A DNA stretch of 64,000 nucleotides from Streptomyces lydicus (GTDB lineage Bacteria > Actinomycetota > Actinomycetes > Streptomycetales > Streptomycetaceae), in assembly GCF_004125265.1 (NCBI RefSeq), contig NZ_RDTE01000003.1:4960001-5024000 (forward strand), in the 5' to 3' direction. The notes under the pieces were generated by a model, which was not told the DNA's origin, made no database searches, and was given only the letters and a program-made list of their open reading frames with translations. The position numbers and the translations under genes were made by a program. This document shows positions 8,312 through 16,017 of this stretch, piece by piece (position 1 is the stretch's first letter; each line of letters opens with the position of its first letter).

Positions 8312-9259
8312 ATGGCCGTGTCCGCGTCCCCCGACGGCATGTGGAGCATCGGCGAACTCGCCGAGCAGGCAGGCGTCACCGTCAAGACCGTGCGCTTCTA
8401 CTCGGACCGCGGACTGCTGCCCGAGGCCACCCGCAGCGCCGGGGGCCACCGCCGGTACGGCCCCGAGGCCGTGGACCGGCTCCGCCTGATCCGTTCGCTG
8501 CGCACCCTCGACCTGCCGCTGCCGCAGGTCGACCGGATCCTCGCCCAGGAGGACGTACCGGGCGCGGCGGACGCCCTGGAGGGTGCCGTCGCGGGGCAGC
8601 TCCGCGAACTCGGCACGCAACTGTCCGCCCTGCGCTGGCGGGAGGCCGCCCTTCACCTTCTCCGTGACTGCGCCCCCGAGGAACGCGCCGACCGCCTGCG
8701 CCTGATCGGTGCCGTGGACATCCCGCCCAGCACGGACGCCCTGGCCCGCTTCTGGCGTCACGTGCTCCCCGCGCGGCTTCCGGCCCGCCTGCTCTCCACG
8801 GTGCTCGAAGCGGCGGTGCCGCAGCTCCCCGCCGACCCGACCCCGTCCCAGGTGCTGGTCTTCGCCCGGCTGCACGCCGTCGCCACCGACAGCCGCGTCC
8901 GCGACATCGGCATCCGCCGCCTCGCCTCCCGAACCCCTGACGAGGCCTGCCGTCCGGCCGTCCTCTACGAGGGGCTGGTCGAGGCGTGTGCGCTCGCCTC
9001 GGCGGACGTACGGGACCGACGGCCCCCGCACGCGGGCGAAGCCCTCGACTGTTTCGTCGCCGCCCACGCCGGCTTGCGCAACGCGCGGGACACCCCCGCC
9101 TTCCGCCGCCAACTCAGCGTCCAGCTACGCCGGATCGCACATCCCCTCATCGATCGCTACTGGCAACTCGTCGGCGAACTTCCCTCCGCTGACCGGCAGC
9201 CGACCATCGGCGCCATGGACGACTGGCTCCGGGCTGCGCTGGACGCGCAGGTCGCTTAG
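8312..9259 (+). CDS. MerR family transcriptional regulator
   Basis: A 315-residue regulator. Residues 11-80 are a classical MerR winged helix (MWSIGELAEQAGVTVKTVRFYSDRGLLPEA ... GHRRYGPEAVDRLRLI), followed by a dimerisation helix (LPLPQVDRILAQED). The remaining 200 residues are helical and do not resemble metal-binding MerR proteins: no cysteine-rich loop is present, so a small organic ligand is more likely. GGGAGG lies eight bases before ATG 8312, inside the shared operator. The divergent alpha/beta hydrolase is the obvious target. Both genes sit between the intact hemD end and a degraded copy of it. Confidence 0.9.
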   Translation: MAVSASPDGMWSIGELAEQAGVTVKTVRFYSDRGLLPEATRSAGGHRRYGPEAVDRLRLIRSLRTLDLPLPQVDRILAQEDVPGAADALEGAVAGQLRELGTQLSALRWREAALHLLRDCAPEERADRLRLIGAVDIPPSTDALARFWRHVLPARLPARLLSTVLEAAVPQLPADPTPSQVLVFARLHAVATDSRVRDIGIRRLASRTPDEACRPAVLYEGLVEACALASADVRDRRPPHAGEALDCFVAAHAGLRNARDTPAFRRQLSVQLRRIAHPLIDRYWQLVGELPSADRQPTIGAMDDWLRAALDAQVA

Positions 9260-9310
9260 GTGGTCTGTCCGGTGCCGTGCAAGGCCGGTGCCATGCGGGC
9301 TCGCCGACCG

Positions 9311-9444
9311 CGGTCGGCGAGCGGACCGCCAAGGCGCTGGCGGACTTCGGTGCGGCGCGGCGCGATGCCGCCGTCGAGGCCGGGGACCCGGTCGCCCGGC
9401 CCAGCGAGCGGCGGCCCGGGTCGCGGCGGCGGGCTCGTAGCTGA
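9311..9444 (+). pseudogene. degraded duplicate of the hemD 3' end
   Basis: Bases 9332-9444 align without gaps to 7172-7284, the last 37 codons of hemD including its stop, with only about eight substitutions. The 21 bases before that match 6707-6727, an earlier part of hemD (GVGEQTAKAL region), so the copy is joined at GGCGCTGG, a sequence present at both hemD sites; some 436 bases between them are missing. No start codon or ribosome binding site remains. The copy keeps a terminator like the one behind intact hemD. It marks the right border of the hydrolase-MerR insert. Confidence 0.85.
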
Positions 9445-9473
9445 GCGAAGCGGTAGCAGTAGCAGGAACGACT

Positions 9474-9502
9474 GAAGGGCGCCTCTTTGCAGGGCGCCCT
9501 TC
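9474..9502 (+). terminator. terminator behind the hemD remnant
   Basis: GAAGGGCGCC (9474-9483) pairs with GGGCGCCCTTC (9492-9502) around an eight-base loop. It corresponds in position and sequence to the terminator behind intact hemD. It also lies in a suitable place to terminate the minus-strand XRE gene. Confidence 0.7.
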
Positions 9503-9576
9503 TGGTTGTCTTCTGCTCGTGCGCCGTCAGTGCCTGGAGGCGTACGGGAAGACGTCGGTTCAGGTGGTGGGCTTGA

Positions 9577-10869
9577 TCAGGCGACGAGGGCTCCGGTGCG
9601 AATGGCGAACTCCCGCACTCCCTGCACGCGGGCAGGCCCATACAGCAGACTCGACGTCAGGGCCCGGAGCGCCGGCCGCCGTACCTCCTGCGGTGCCTCC
9701 CGCTCAACGTGGCGCAGTGCTGCGAAGGTCTGCGGCCCATTGCCCAGGGCGTGCCACATGCGGGCGGTGTCCGTCCATGCTCGAGCCTTGCGTTCCGCCG
9801 TCGCCATCTGGGAAATGTCAACCGCGACTGCGACCTTCACGCCCTCATCCGGCGTGCCGAGGGCGTTGTGCACGCCGATCCGGTAGATGTCCACCTGCGC
9901 CCGTGTGGCTTCTACCGTGAAGAGGCCAGGAACCTCGGGCAACCGCTCGACGTCCTCCTGCGCTTGGTCGAGGAGGCCTAGTGCCGCGGAGCGGTCGCCT
10001 CCCGTCGCTGCCGAGTACGCGGCAGTCAGGAGCAGTGTGGTCCGTACCGCACCGGTACGGTGCTTCCCGGCATCCAGGTCTGCCGCTTCACGGGTGAGCA
10101 GGTGTACCGCGGACGAACATTGTCCGGAGCGCCGCATCGTGATCGCAAGCACCCGGGAGGCCTCACCGATTACCACCGGCATGTTGCTGGCCCGGGCTGC
10201 AGACAGCGCACGGTCAGCGGCAACCCATGCCGCATCAGAGTGCTGCTTCGACGCAAGCTCGGCGGCCAGAACGTAAGCCCGGGCCAGCAACCCGCTCGCC
10301 TGTTGGCGGGCCAGGCCGCTGGAAACCTCCCGGGTCGCCTCGGCCGTTGCCAGCAGACCGGGTAGCGCATGCCCAAGATCGGTGTACCGGGCCGCCCGGA
10401 AGGCATGCCTCGCTGCCGCCGCCTGCTCCGCCAAGCGGGCCGGTGCCATCGGCTCGGCTGCTGGAAGGTGGAAGAGGACATCGTCCAGGCCGGCGGCCTG
10501 AACGTCCGGCGTAGCGGCGGCAGCCGGGCCAGCGCCCATGACAGCCGTCGCCCCGGCGGCAAGGGCCCCGGTCAGCAGTTCCCTACGACGCACCGCATCC
10601 TCCTCGTCCGACGGCCAGATCGTCACCGTAGCGATCTGTCGGGCGTCCGGCACAGAGGAATGGGTCAGCCTGTCGAGCGGGATGCCCAATACGCCGGCCA
10701 GACGCACAGCCACGGAGTAGTCCAGGCGCATCTGGTTGGACTCGATCCGCGAAATCGCCGACGCCGAATAGCCACACAGGGCGCCCAAAGCCTTCTGCGT
10801 GAGCCGGGCGGCGTTTCGGGCACCTCGGATGAGTGCACCGACGTCCACGAATCCCGGTCCATTGCCCAT
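9577..10869 (-). CDS. XRE-family regulator with TPR-like C-terminus
   Basis: A 430-residue protein from ATG 10869, with AGGAGG six bases upstream. Residues about 10-70 form a helix-turn-helix of the Cro/C1 type (VGALIRGARNAARLTQKALG, YSASAISRIESNQMRLDY). A short hydrophobic Ala/Gly stretch follows near residue 100 (LLTGALAAGATAVMG), then about 280 residues of helical repeats resembling tetratricopeptides (ARRHAFRAARYTDLGHALPGLL and later ALGLLDQAQEDVERLPE). This architecture is common in streptomycete regulators that precede accessory or conjugation-linked genes. It is divergent from the dehydratase cluster, with two matching palindromes between them, so it is the likely controller of that cluster. 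Confidence 0.88.
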   Translation of the reverse strand: MGNGPGFVDVGALIRGARNAARLTQKALGALCGYSASAISRIESNQMRLDYSVAVRLAGVLGIPLDRLTHSSVPDARQIATVTIWPSDEEDAVRRRELLTGALAAGATAVMGAGPAAAATPDVQAAGLDDVLFHLPAAEPMAPARLAEQAAAARHAFRAARYTDLGHALPGLLATAEATREVSSGLARQQASGLLARAYVLAAELASKQHSDAAWVAADRALSAARASNMPVVIGEASRVLAITMRRSGQCSSAVHLLTREAADLDAGKHRTGAVRTTLLLTAAYSAATGGDRSAALGLLDQAQEDVERLPEVPGLFTVEATRAQVDIYRIGVHNALGTPDEGVKVAVAVDISQMATAERKARAWTDTARMWHALGNGPQTFAALRHVEREAPQEVRRPALRALTSSLLYGPARVQGVREFAIRTGALVA

Positions 10870-10942
10870 AGGTACCTCCTGTGCACCGACGGGACGCACG
10901 ACGCTAGCGGCGATTCCTGAGGCCCGACAGGGCGCGCGGCAG

Positions 10943-10981
10943 GCACACGGTGTGCAGCTTCCGCACACGGAGTGCGGAAGC
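10943..10981. promoter_or_regulatory. paired palindromes, probable operators of the XRE regulator
   Basis: GCACACGGTGTGC (10943-10955) and GCACACGGAGTGC (10963-10975) are nearly identical dyads whose starts are exactly 20 bases apart, two helical turns. The second is embedded in a perfect 10-base inverted repeat GCTTCCGCAC / GTGCGGAAGC (10957-10981). They sit in the 214-base divergent gap between the XRE gene and the dehydratase gene. Binding by this XRE protein is inferred from position only. Confidence 0.6.
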
Positions 10982-11083
10982 GCCCCCGGCTGCTCTCACC
11001 TCAGTCGTCAGACCGACATGGTGGTGCAGCCGGCGGACGGCGAACCCAGCCGCCCGCGCATCGCACTTCCACTGGAGGCAACC

Positions 11084-12109
11084 ATGGACAAAGTGCTTGT
11101 CACAGGCGGGGCCGGGTTCATCGGCTCGCACTTCGTCAAGCGCATCTTGCGGTCCGACGACGTTAAAGAGGTCACCGTTCTCGACGCTCTCACGTACGCC
11201 GGCCACATCGAAAACCTCGGCGAGGCATTCCTCAGCCCGGAGCTGACGTTCGTACACGGCAACGTCCTCGACACCCAGTTGGTGAACGAACTCGTGTCGC
11301 GGCACACGGCTATCGTGCATTTCGCCGCGGAGTCCCACGTCGACCGGTCCTTCTTCGCCGCCGGCGCCTTCCTGACCACGAACGTACTCGGCACCCATAC
11401 CCTCGCGGACGCCGCTAAGACACACGGCATCGAGCGCTTCGTCCACGTCTCGACGGATGAGGTGTACGGGCCCCTGCCCGAAGGCTCCGCCACGGAGAAC
11501 GACCCGGTCAGCCCCACCGTCCCCTACGCGGCGTCGAAGACCGCCAGTGACCTTGTAGCCCTGAGCTACCACCACACCTACGACGTCCCGGTGTGTGTCA
11601 CCCGCAGCAGCAACAACTACGGCCCGTACCAGCATCCGGAAAAGATCATCCCCCTGTTCGTCACCCGGCTTCTGCAGGGCGAGAAGGTGACCCTGCACGA
11701 CCGGGGCCAACACATGCGGAACTGGCTGCACGTCGAAGACAACTGCGCCGGGATCGAACTGGTCCTGCGCGGCGGTGTCCCCGGCGAGGTCTACAACATC
11801 GGCGGGGGGACGGACCTGACCAACCGGGAGCTGACAGCCGAACTCCTGGGCCTGTGCGGCGCCGATTGGGACTCGGTCACCTACGTACCGGACCGGCGCG
11901 CGAACGACATCCGGTACTCAATGGTGTGGACGAAGATCGCCGATCAGCTTGGTTACAAGCCGTCCCGCCCGTTCAAGGACGGGCTCTCCCAGACCGTCGA
12001 CTGGTATCGCGACAACCCCGGCCGGTGGGCCCCGCTGCTGCGCAACCCGCACGCCGCCCGTGCCATGGTCGCGCTCGGCCCCGGCAAGGAGGAATCCCGT
12101 GCCCACTGA
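11084..12109 (+). CDS. dNDP-glucose 4,6-dehydratase (RmlB-like extended SDR)
   Basis: A 341-residue extended short-chain dehydrogenase. ATG 11084 follows GGAGG by five bases. It opens with KVLVTGGAGFIGSHFVK (NAD-binding GxxGxxG), has HFAAESHVDRSF, the dehydratase-specific STDEVYG with adjacent Asp-Glu, and the catalytic YAASK. RSSNNYGPYQHPEKIIPLF and RNWLHVEDN are sugar-nucleotide binding stretches typical of RmlB. It should convert a nucleoside diphosphate-glucose to its 4-keto-6-deoxy form. No rmlA, rmlC or rmlD neighbours are present, so the product probably feeds the aminotransferase two genes downstream. The end overlaps the ATP-grasp start by 11 bases. Confidence 0.92.
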   Translation: MDKVLVTGGAGFIGSHFVKRILRSDDVKEVTVLDALTYAGHIENLGEAFLSPELTFVHGNVLDTQLVNELVSRHTAIVHFAAESHVDRSFFAAGAFLTTNVLGTHTLADAAKTHGIERFVHVSTDEVYGPLPEGSATENDPVSPTVPYAASKTASDLVALSYHHTYDVPVCVTRSSNNYGPYQHPEKIIPLFVTRLLQGEKVTLHDRGQHMRNWLHVEDNCAGIELVLRGGVPGEVYNIGGGTDLTNRELTAELLGLCGADWDSVTYVPDRRANDIRYSMVWTKIADQLGYKPSRPFKDGLSQTVDWYRDNPGRWAPLLRNPHAARAMVALGPGKEESRAH

Positions 12110-13112
12110 CCAGCTCGCCCCGCGCAGAATCCTCGTCACCGGTGTCGGTGCCCACCCGGGCCTCGGGCTGACCCGGAGCCTCATGCGCCTGGGCCACAAG
12201 GTCATCGCCGCCGACGCCAGCTCTCTCGCCCCCGGATTACTGCTCCCCGAAGTCGTTCCCCAGGTAATCCCCCGCGCTGACGACCCCGGCTACGCCGGCA
12301 CCATGACCGGGCTGTGCCGGGACTTGGCGGTGGACGCGGTGGTGGCCGGCATTGAGAACGACGTTCCACCGCTGGTGGACATGGCGCCCCAGCTGGAAGC
12401 CCACGGCGTCCACCTGTGGCTCCCAGATGCCGAGTCGGTGCGGGCATGCATCGACAAGGCCGCCTTTCACCAGGTGCTGACCAAGCACGGCATCGCGACC
12501 CCCCGCACCTGGCGCCCCGAGGCGATCGACCGGATCCCTGCCGGAACGGAGTTGGTGGTCAAGCCTCGGCGCGGCCACGGAGCGCAGAGCGTCCACTTCG
12601 TCGACAGGCTGGAACAGGCTCGTGTCCTGTGCGAACTCGTCCCGGAACCCATGGTGCAGGAGCGGGTCCACGGCAGCGAGTTCACAGCGGACTGCCTGGT
12701 GGACCGCACCGGACGCGCCTCGGTGATCCTGCGCCGCCGGGATCTGGTGAAGGCCGGCCTCGCCGCGGTCTCCACCACATTCGATGACCCCACCGTCCGC
12801 GATCTCGTCGTGAAGACGCTGGATGCGATCCGCGCCCGCGGGCTCTGCTGTGTGCAGGGGTTCATCTCCGACGACGGTGCGGTCACGATCACCGAGCTGA
12901 ACGTCCGGGTCGCAGGTGGCTTCCTTCTGGCCGAAGCCGCAGGTGCGGAACTCGTCAGCCAGATGGTGAACGGTTTGTTCGGTCTTCCGGTCGACCACGA
13001 CCGCCTCACGTACCGGCCCGGCGTGTTCCTGACGAACTACGTCGAGACCCTGGTCGTCGGCGATATCGCCGAACTCGATTTCACGGCCGCTGAGAGGGGA
13101 GAACCGTCATGA
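12099..13112 (+). CDS. ATP-grasp family ligase (carbamoyl-phosphate synthase large-chain-like)
   Basis: A 337-residue protein. GTG 12099 is preceded by AAGGAGG within the end of the dehydratase gene. The N-terminal third is a Rossmann-like domain (RRILVTGVGAHPGLGLTRSLMRLGHKVIAAD ... VVAGIENDVPPLVDMA). The ATP-grasp fold follows: KAAFHQVLTKHGIATPRTW, the ATP-binding lysine in ELVVKPRRGHGAQSV, VQERVHGSEFTADCL, and the metal ligands in GFISDDGAVTITELNVRVAGG (Glu and Asn). Such enzymes activate a carboxylate as acyl-phosphate and join it to an amine or other nucleophile. In this cluster it could attach an amino or carboxylic acid to the amino sugar; that is inference. Confidence 0.88.
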   Translation: MPTDQLAPRRILVTGVGAHPGLGLTRSLMRLGHKVIAADASSLAPGLLLPEVVPQVIPRADDPGYAGTMTGLCRDLAVDAVVAGIENDVPPLVDMAPQLEAHGVHLWLPDAESVRACIDKAAFHQVLTKHGIATPRTWRPEAIDRIPAGTELVVKPRRGHGAQSVHFVDRLEQARVLCELVPEPMVQERVHGSEFTADCLVDRTGRASVILRRRDLVKAGLAAVSTTFDDPTVRDLVVKTLDAIRARGLCCVQGFISDDGAVTITELNVRVAGGFLLAEAAGAELVSQMVNGLFGLPVDHDRLTYRPGVFLTNYVETLVVGDIAELDFTAAERGEPS

Positions 13113-14239
13113 CCGCACCCGCAAGGCCGGACGCCGGACGCAACGCCAGCCCGTTCCTGTACGGGCAAGAGGCCGAGGCGGTCGCCCGGGTACTGGAGTC
13201 GGGACAGTACGGACACACCGACGTCACCGAGGAGTTCGAGCGTAGGATCGCCGGCTTACTCGGCGTACCCGACGCCGTGGCCGTTGCCTCTGGCACCGCT
13301 GCCCTCCACACCGCCCTGCTCGCCGCCGGGGTAGGTCCTGGTGACGAGGTCATCGTGCCGTCCCTGACGTTCTGTGCGACCGTGCAGGCGATCCTCGCCG
13401 TCGGCGCCGCCCCGCGCTTCGTCGACATCGACCCCGCCACACTGTGCGTGACCGATCAACTCGTCATGGAGGCGGTCGACGACACCACGGCCGCCGTCAT
13501 TCCGGTCCTGTTCGGGGGCAGGGCAGTCGATCTCACCCACCAAGAGGAGCTGACCGAGCGCGGGATCGCCGTCATCGAGGACGCAGCGCACGCCTTCGGT
13601 TCTCGCAGCGGCACTCGACGCGTGGGCACGACCGGGGCCATGACCTGCTTCTCGTTCGGTCCGATCAAGAACCTCACCTGCGGCCAGGGCGGCATGGTCA
13701 TCCCTCGCACGCCGGAGGAAGCCGACAGGATCCGCATGATGCGGCTCCTCGGTGTTGCCCGGCCTCAAGGCGAGCGTGCGAACTCGACCACCTACCGCGT
13801 GGGCTCCTTCGGCTTGCGCTACCAGCTCTCGGGCATCAACGCCGCCATTGGCTTGGCCCAGCTCGATCACTTCGACACGACCGAGCACACCCGCCGCCGT
13901 CTGTGGCGCACCTATCGGGACGCCCTCGCCCCACTGCGCGGCGTGACCCTCGTCGACGTTGATGTCGACCACACGGTGCCGCACCTGTGCCAGGTCCATG
14001 TCCCGCATCGAGATGACGTGTTCGTCGAGCTGCGGGCCCGGAATATCGGGGTGGCTGTCCACTACCCGCCCAACCACCTGCAGCCCGCCTTCGCCGCATG
14101 GCGGTGTTCCCTGCCGGCCACCGAGGACTGCGGCGAGGAGATCCTGAGCCTGCCCTTCCATCAGCACCTCACCGAGGCGGACGTCGACCACGTGGTGACC
14201 ACCCTCGGACAGGCCCTCAAGTCAGCGGGAGGATCCTGA
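13109..14239 (+). CDS. DegT/DnrJ/EryC1/StrS-type aminotransferase
   Basis: A 376-residue PLP enzyme of the sugar aminotransferase family, overlapping the ATP-grasp gene by ATGA. Visible are the N-terminal YGQEAEAVARVLESGQYGHT, the cofactor stretch VASGTAALHTALLAAGVGPGDEVIVPSLTFCAT, IEDAAHAFGS (the Asp that contacts the pyridine nitrogen) and CFSFGPIKNLTCGQGGMV with the PLP lysine. It should transaminate a keto sugar nucleotide, most simply the 4-keto product of the upstream dehydratase, with glutamate or glutamine as donor. The regiochemistry cannot be predicted from sequence. Confidence 0.92.
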   Translation: MTAPARPDAGRNASPFLYGQEAEAVARVLESGQYGHTDVTEEFERRIAGLLGVPDAVAVASGTAALHTALLAAGVGPGDEVIVPSLTFCATVQAILAVGAAPRFVDIDPATLCVTDQLVMEAVDDTTAAVIPVLFGGRAVDLTHQEELTERGIAVIEDAAHAFGSRSGTRRVGTTGAMTCFSFGPIKNLTCGQGGMVIPRTPEEADRIRMMRLLGVARPQGERANSTTYRVGSFGLRYQLSGINAAIGLAQLDHFDTTEHTRRRLWRTYRDALAPLRGVTLVDVDVDHTVPHLCQVHVPHRDDVFVELRARNIGVAVHYPPNHLQPAFAAWRCSLPATEDCGEEILSLPFHQHLTEADVDHVVTTLGQALKSAGGS

Positions 14240-14670
14240 TGCGCAAGCTGCTGACCGTGTGCCTGGGGAACCACTGCCGCTCCCCGTTCGCCCAGACTGC
14301 ACTCGCCCGCAGGGGCGGCGCGGCCGTCACACTCCGATCAGCTGGGCTGATCGGCAAGTGGCAGGACCAGCCCGCCCACCCGTCCATGACCAACGCCGCT
14401 CGGCGACTGGGATTCGACCTCACCGCGCACCGCGCGCAGCAGATCACCCTGGACATGCTGGACTGGGCCGACGAAGTCCTGGCGATGGACGCCGCCGTCC
14501 TCGAAACGCTCCGTGCGATCAGCGGTGAGCACAACGCCCACAAGCTCGGGCTCTACCTCCGTGACCGCGATGTCCCCGACCCGATGGGCCAGGGCGAGGC
14601 AGTGTTCAACGACTGCGCCGTGCTCATCGAGGCGGGCACCGCGCTCCACACCGGCGGACACCGCCGGTAA
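14239..14670 (+). CDS. low-molecular-weight protein-tyrosine-phosphatase-like protein
   Basis: A 143-residue protein starting at ATG 14239, which overlaps the aminotransferase stop (TGATG) behind GGGAGGATCC. The N-terminal LLTVCLGNHCRSPFAQTAL contains the CX5R(S/T) P-loop of LMW phosphatases with a His where most have Ile or Thr. RSAGLIGKWQDQPAHPSM follows, and VPDPMGQGEAVF near the end carries the general-acid DP aspartate. It may be a tyrosine phosphatase, as in exopolysaccharide clusters, or a sugar phosphatase recruited to this pathway. Coupled translation ties it to the three upstream genes. Confidence 0.88.
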   Translation: MRKLLTVCLGNHCRSPFAQTALARRGGAAVTLRSAGLIGKWQDQPAHPSMTNAARRLGFDLTAHRAQQITLDMLDWADEVLAMDAAVLETLRAISGEHNAHKLGLYLRDRDVPDPMGQGEAVFNDCAVLIEAGTALHTGGHRR

Positions 14671-14678
14671 CAGACTGG

Positions 14679-15851
14679 TCAGCCGGACGCGGCGGAAAGG
14701 ATCACGTCGACCAGCCTGTCCGCCGCGTCCGGGCGACCGTGGGTACGGGCTCTCTCCGCCATCAGGTCCCGGCGGGCCGGGTCCGACAGCAGGGGGCCGA
14801 CCGCGTTCCGCAGGGCGGCTGCGGTGACGTCACCGAGCAACGCAACTGCGGCGCCCGACTCTTCGAGGTGCCGCGCATTGTGTGCCTGCTCGTTCCCGGC
14901 CGAGGAGGCGAGCGGGATGAAGACGGCCGGCTTTCCGAGGGCGGTCAGCTCGGCGAGCGTGCCGGCGCCGCTGCGGGAGATCACGAGGTCGGCGAGCGCC
15001 AAGACGTCAGGGAGTTCCGGGCCGACGAAGCCGGTGAGGTGGTATCTGGCGGCGAGTTCCGCGGGGAGGGCTGCGGCGTGCTGCTGGAGACCGGCGAGGT
15101 TGGCCGGACCGCACTGATGCACCAGATTGGCCCGGCTCAGCAGCCACGGCAGCGCGTCCCGGACCACCTCGTTGATCTGCTGGGAGCCCTGGGCGCCACC
15201 GGTCACGTAGACCGTCGGGAGGCGCCGGTCGAAGCCGTCCAGCCCCAACGACCCGAAGGCCTTGTCCGGATGTCCCGCAAGCACCTCGGGCCGCACGGGG
15301 TTGCCGGTGACGACGGCGGCACTGCGCACGGATTCCGGCAGGAGAGGCACTGTCGATTCCGAGGACACCGCGATGCGCGTCGCCGAGCCGGCGAGCTTAC
15401 GGTTCGCCAGGCCCAAGCGGACGGTCTGCTCGTGCAGCACGAGCGGGCGGTGACACATGCGCGCGGCCAGGCCGGCGGGGACAGCGACGTACCCGCCGGT
15501 CGCAAGGACGACGTCCGGCCGGAAGTCGGACACGATTTTGCGGGCCTGCGCCACACCGAGCGGTACCCGGGCCATGTCCCGCAGATTGGCCGGTGAAGCC
15601 ATCTTGAGCGGGTTGCTCGAACGACGGATCTTGCCGGTGGCCACCGTTGTGAACGCGATGCCCTCGGCCGGAGCCACCCGGGCCTCAAGGCCATCGGGCG
15701 TGCCGATCCAGAGCACGTCCAGCGCCTCGCCGGTCGCCGCGAAGCGAGACTGCAAGGTGCGGACCACGGTGGCAGCCGGATAGGTATGGCCGCCTGTGCC
15801 TCCCCCCGTGACGATCAGACGGAAGGGACGCGGGACAGGAGAAGCGCTCAC
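14679..15851 (-). CDS. MurG-like UDP-GlcNAc glycosyltransferase paralogue
   Basis: A 390-residue GT28-family protein from GTG 15851. The N-terminal FRLIVTGGGTGGHTYPAATV matches the MurG G-loop (GGGTGGH, residues 16-22). ATGGYVAVPAG is the second G-loop, TGGAQGSQQIN the third, and ISRSGAGTLAELTALGKPAVFIP is the nucleotide-sugar donor site. In MurG the acceptor-side motif is usually HEQN; here it is LHEQTVRLGLANR. The gene lies outside any division/cell-wall cluster, convergent with the phosphatase gene eight bases away, and next to sugar-nucleotide genes. It is thus more likely a specialised transferase of this cluster than the housekeeping MurG, but a backup MurG role is possible. Confidence 0.88.
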   Translation of the reverse strand: MSASPVPRPFRLIVTGGGTGGHTYPAATVVRTLQSRFAATGEALDVLWIGTPDGLEARVAPAEGIAFTTVATGKIRRSSNPLKMASPANLRDMARVPLGVAQARKIVSDFRPDVVLATGGYVAVPAGLAARMCHRPLVLHEQTVRLGLANRKLAGSATRIAVSSESTVPLLPESVRSAAVVTGNPVRPEVLAGHPDKAFGSLGLDGFDRRLPTVYVTGGAQGSQQINEVVRDALPWLLSRANLVHQCGPANLAGLQQHAAALPAELAARYHLTGFVGPELPDVLALADLVISRSGAGTLAELTALGKPAVFIPLASSAGNEQAHNARHLEESGAAVALLGDVTAAALRNAVGPLLSDPARRDLMAERARTHGRPDAADRLVDVILSAASG

Positions 15852-16017
15852 CCGGCGCACCCTACGGGCTACCGGGAGCGGACGTTGTGTTTCCGGCCGG
15901 TGCCGCGCGAGCCCGCTGCGGCGGCCTGAACGGGGCGGCGGAGGGGCGGCGGAGGGGCCGTGACGGCCGACGATGCGTCGGCAAAGGCAGGGGCAAAGCG
16001 GGCGTAGCGTGGGCGGT

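Noticed and set aside
9260-9475. 71-codon ORF downstream of merR
   Set aside because: It is generated by the hemD remnant read in another frame and has no ribosome binding site.
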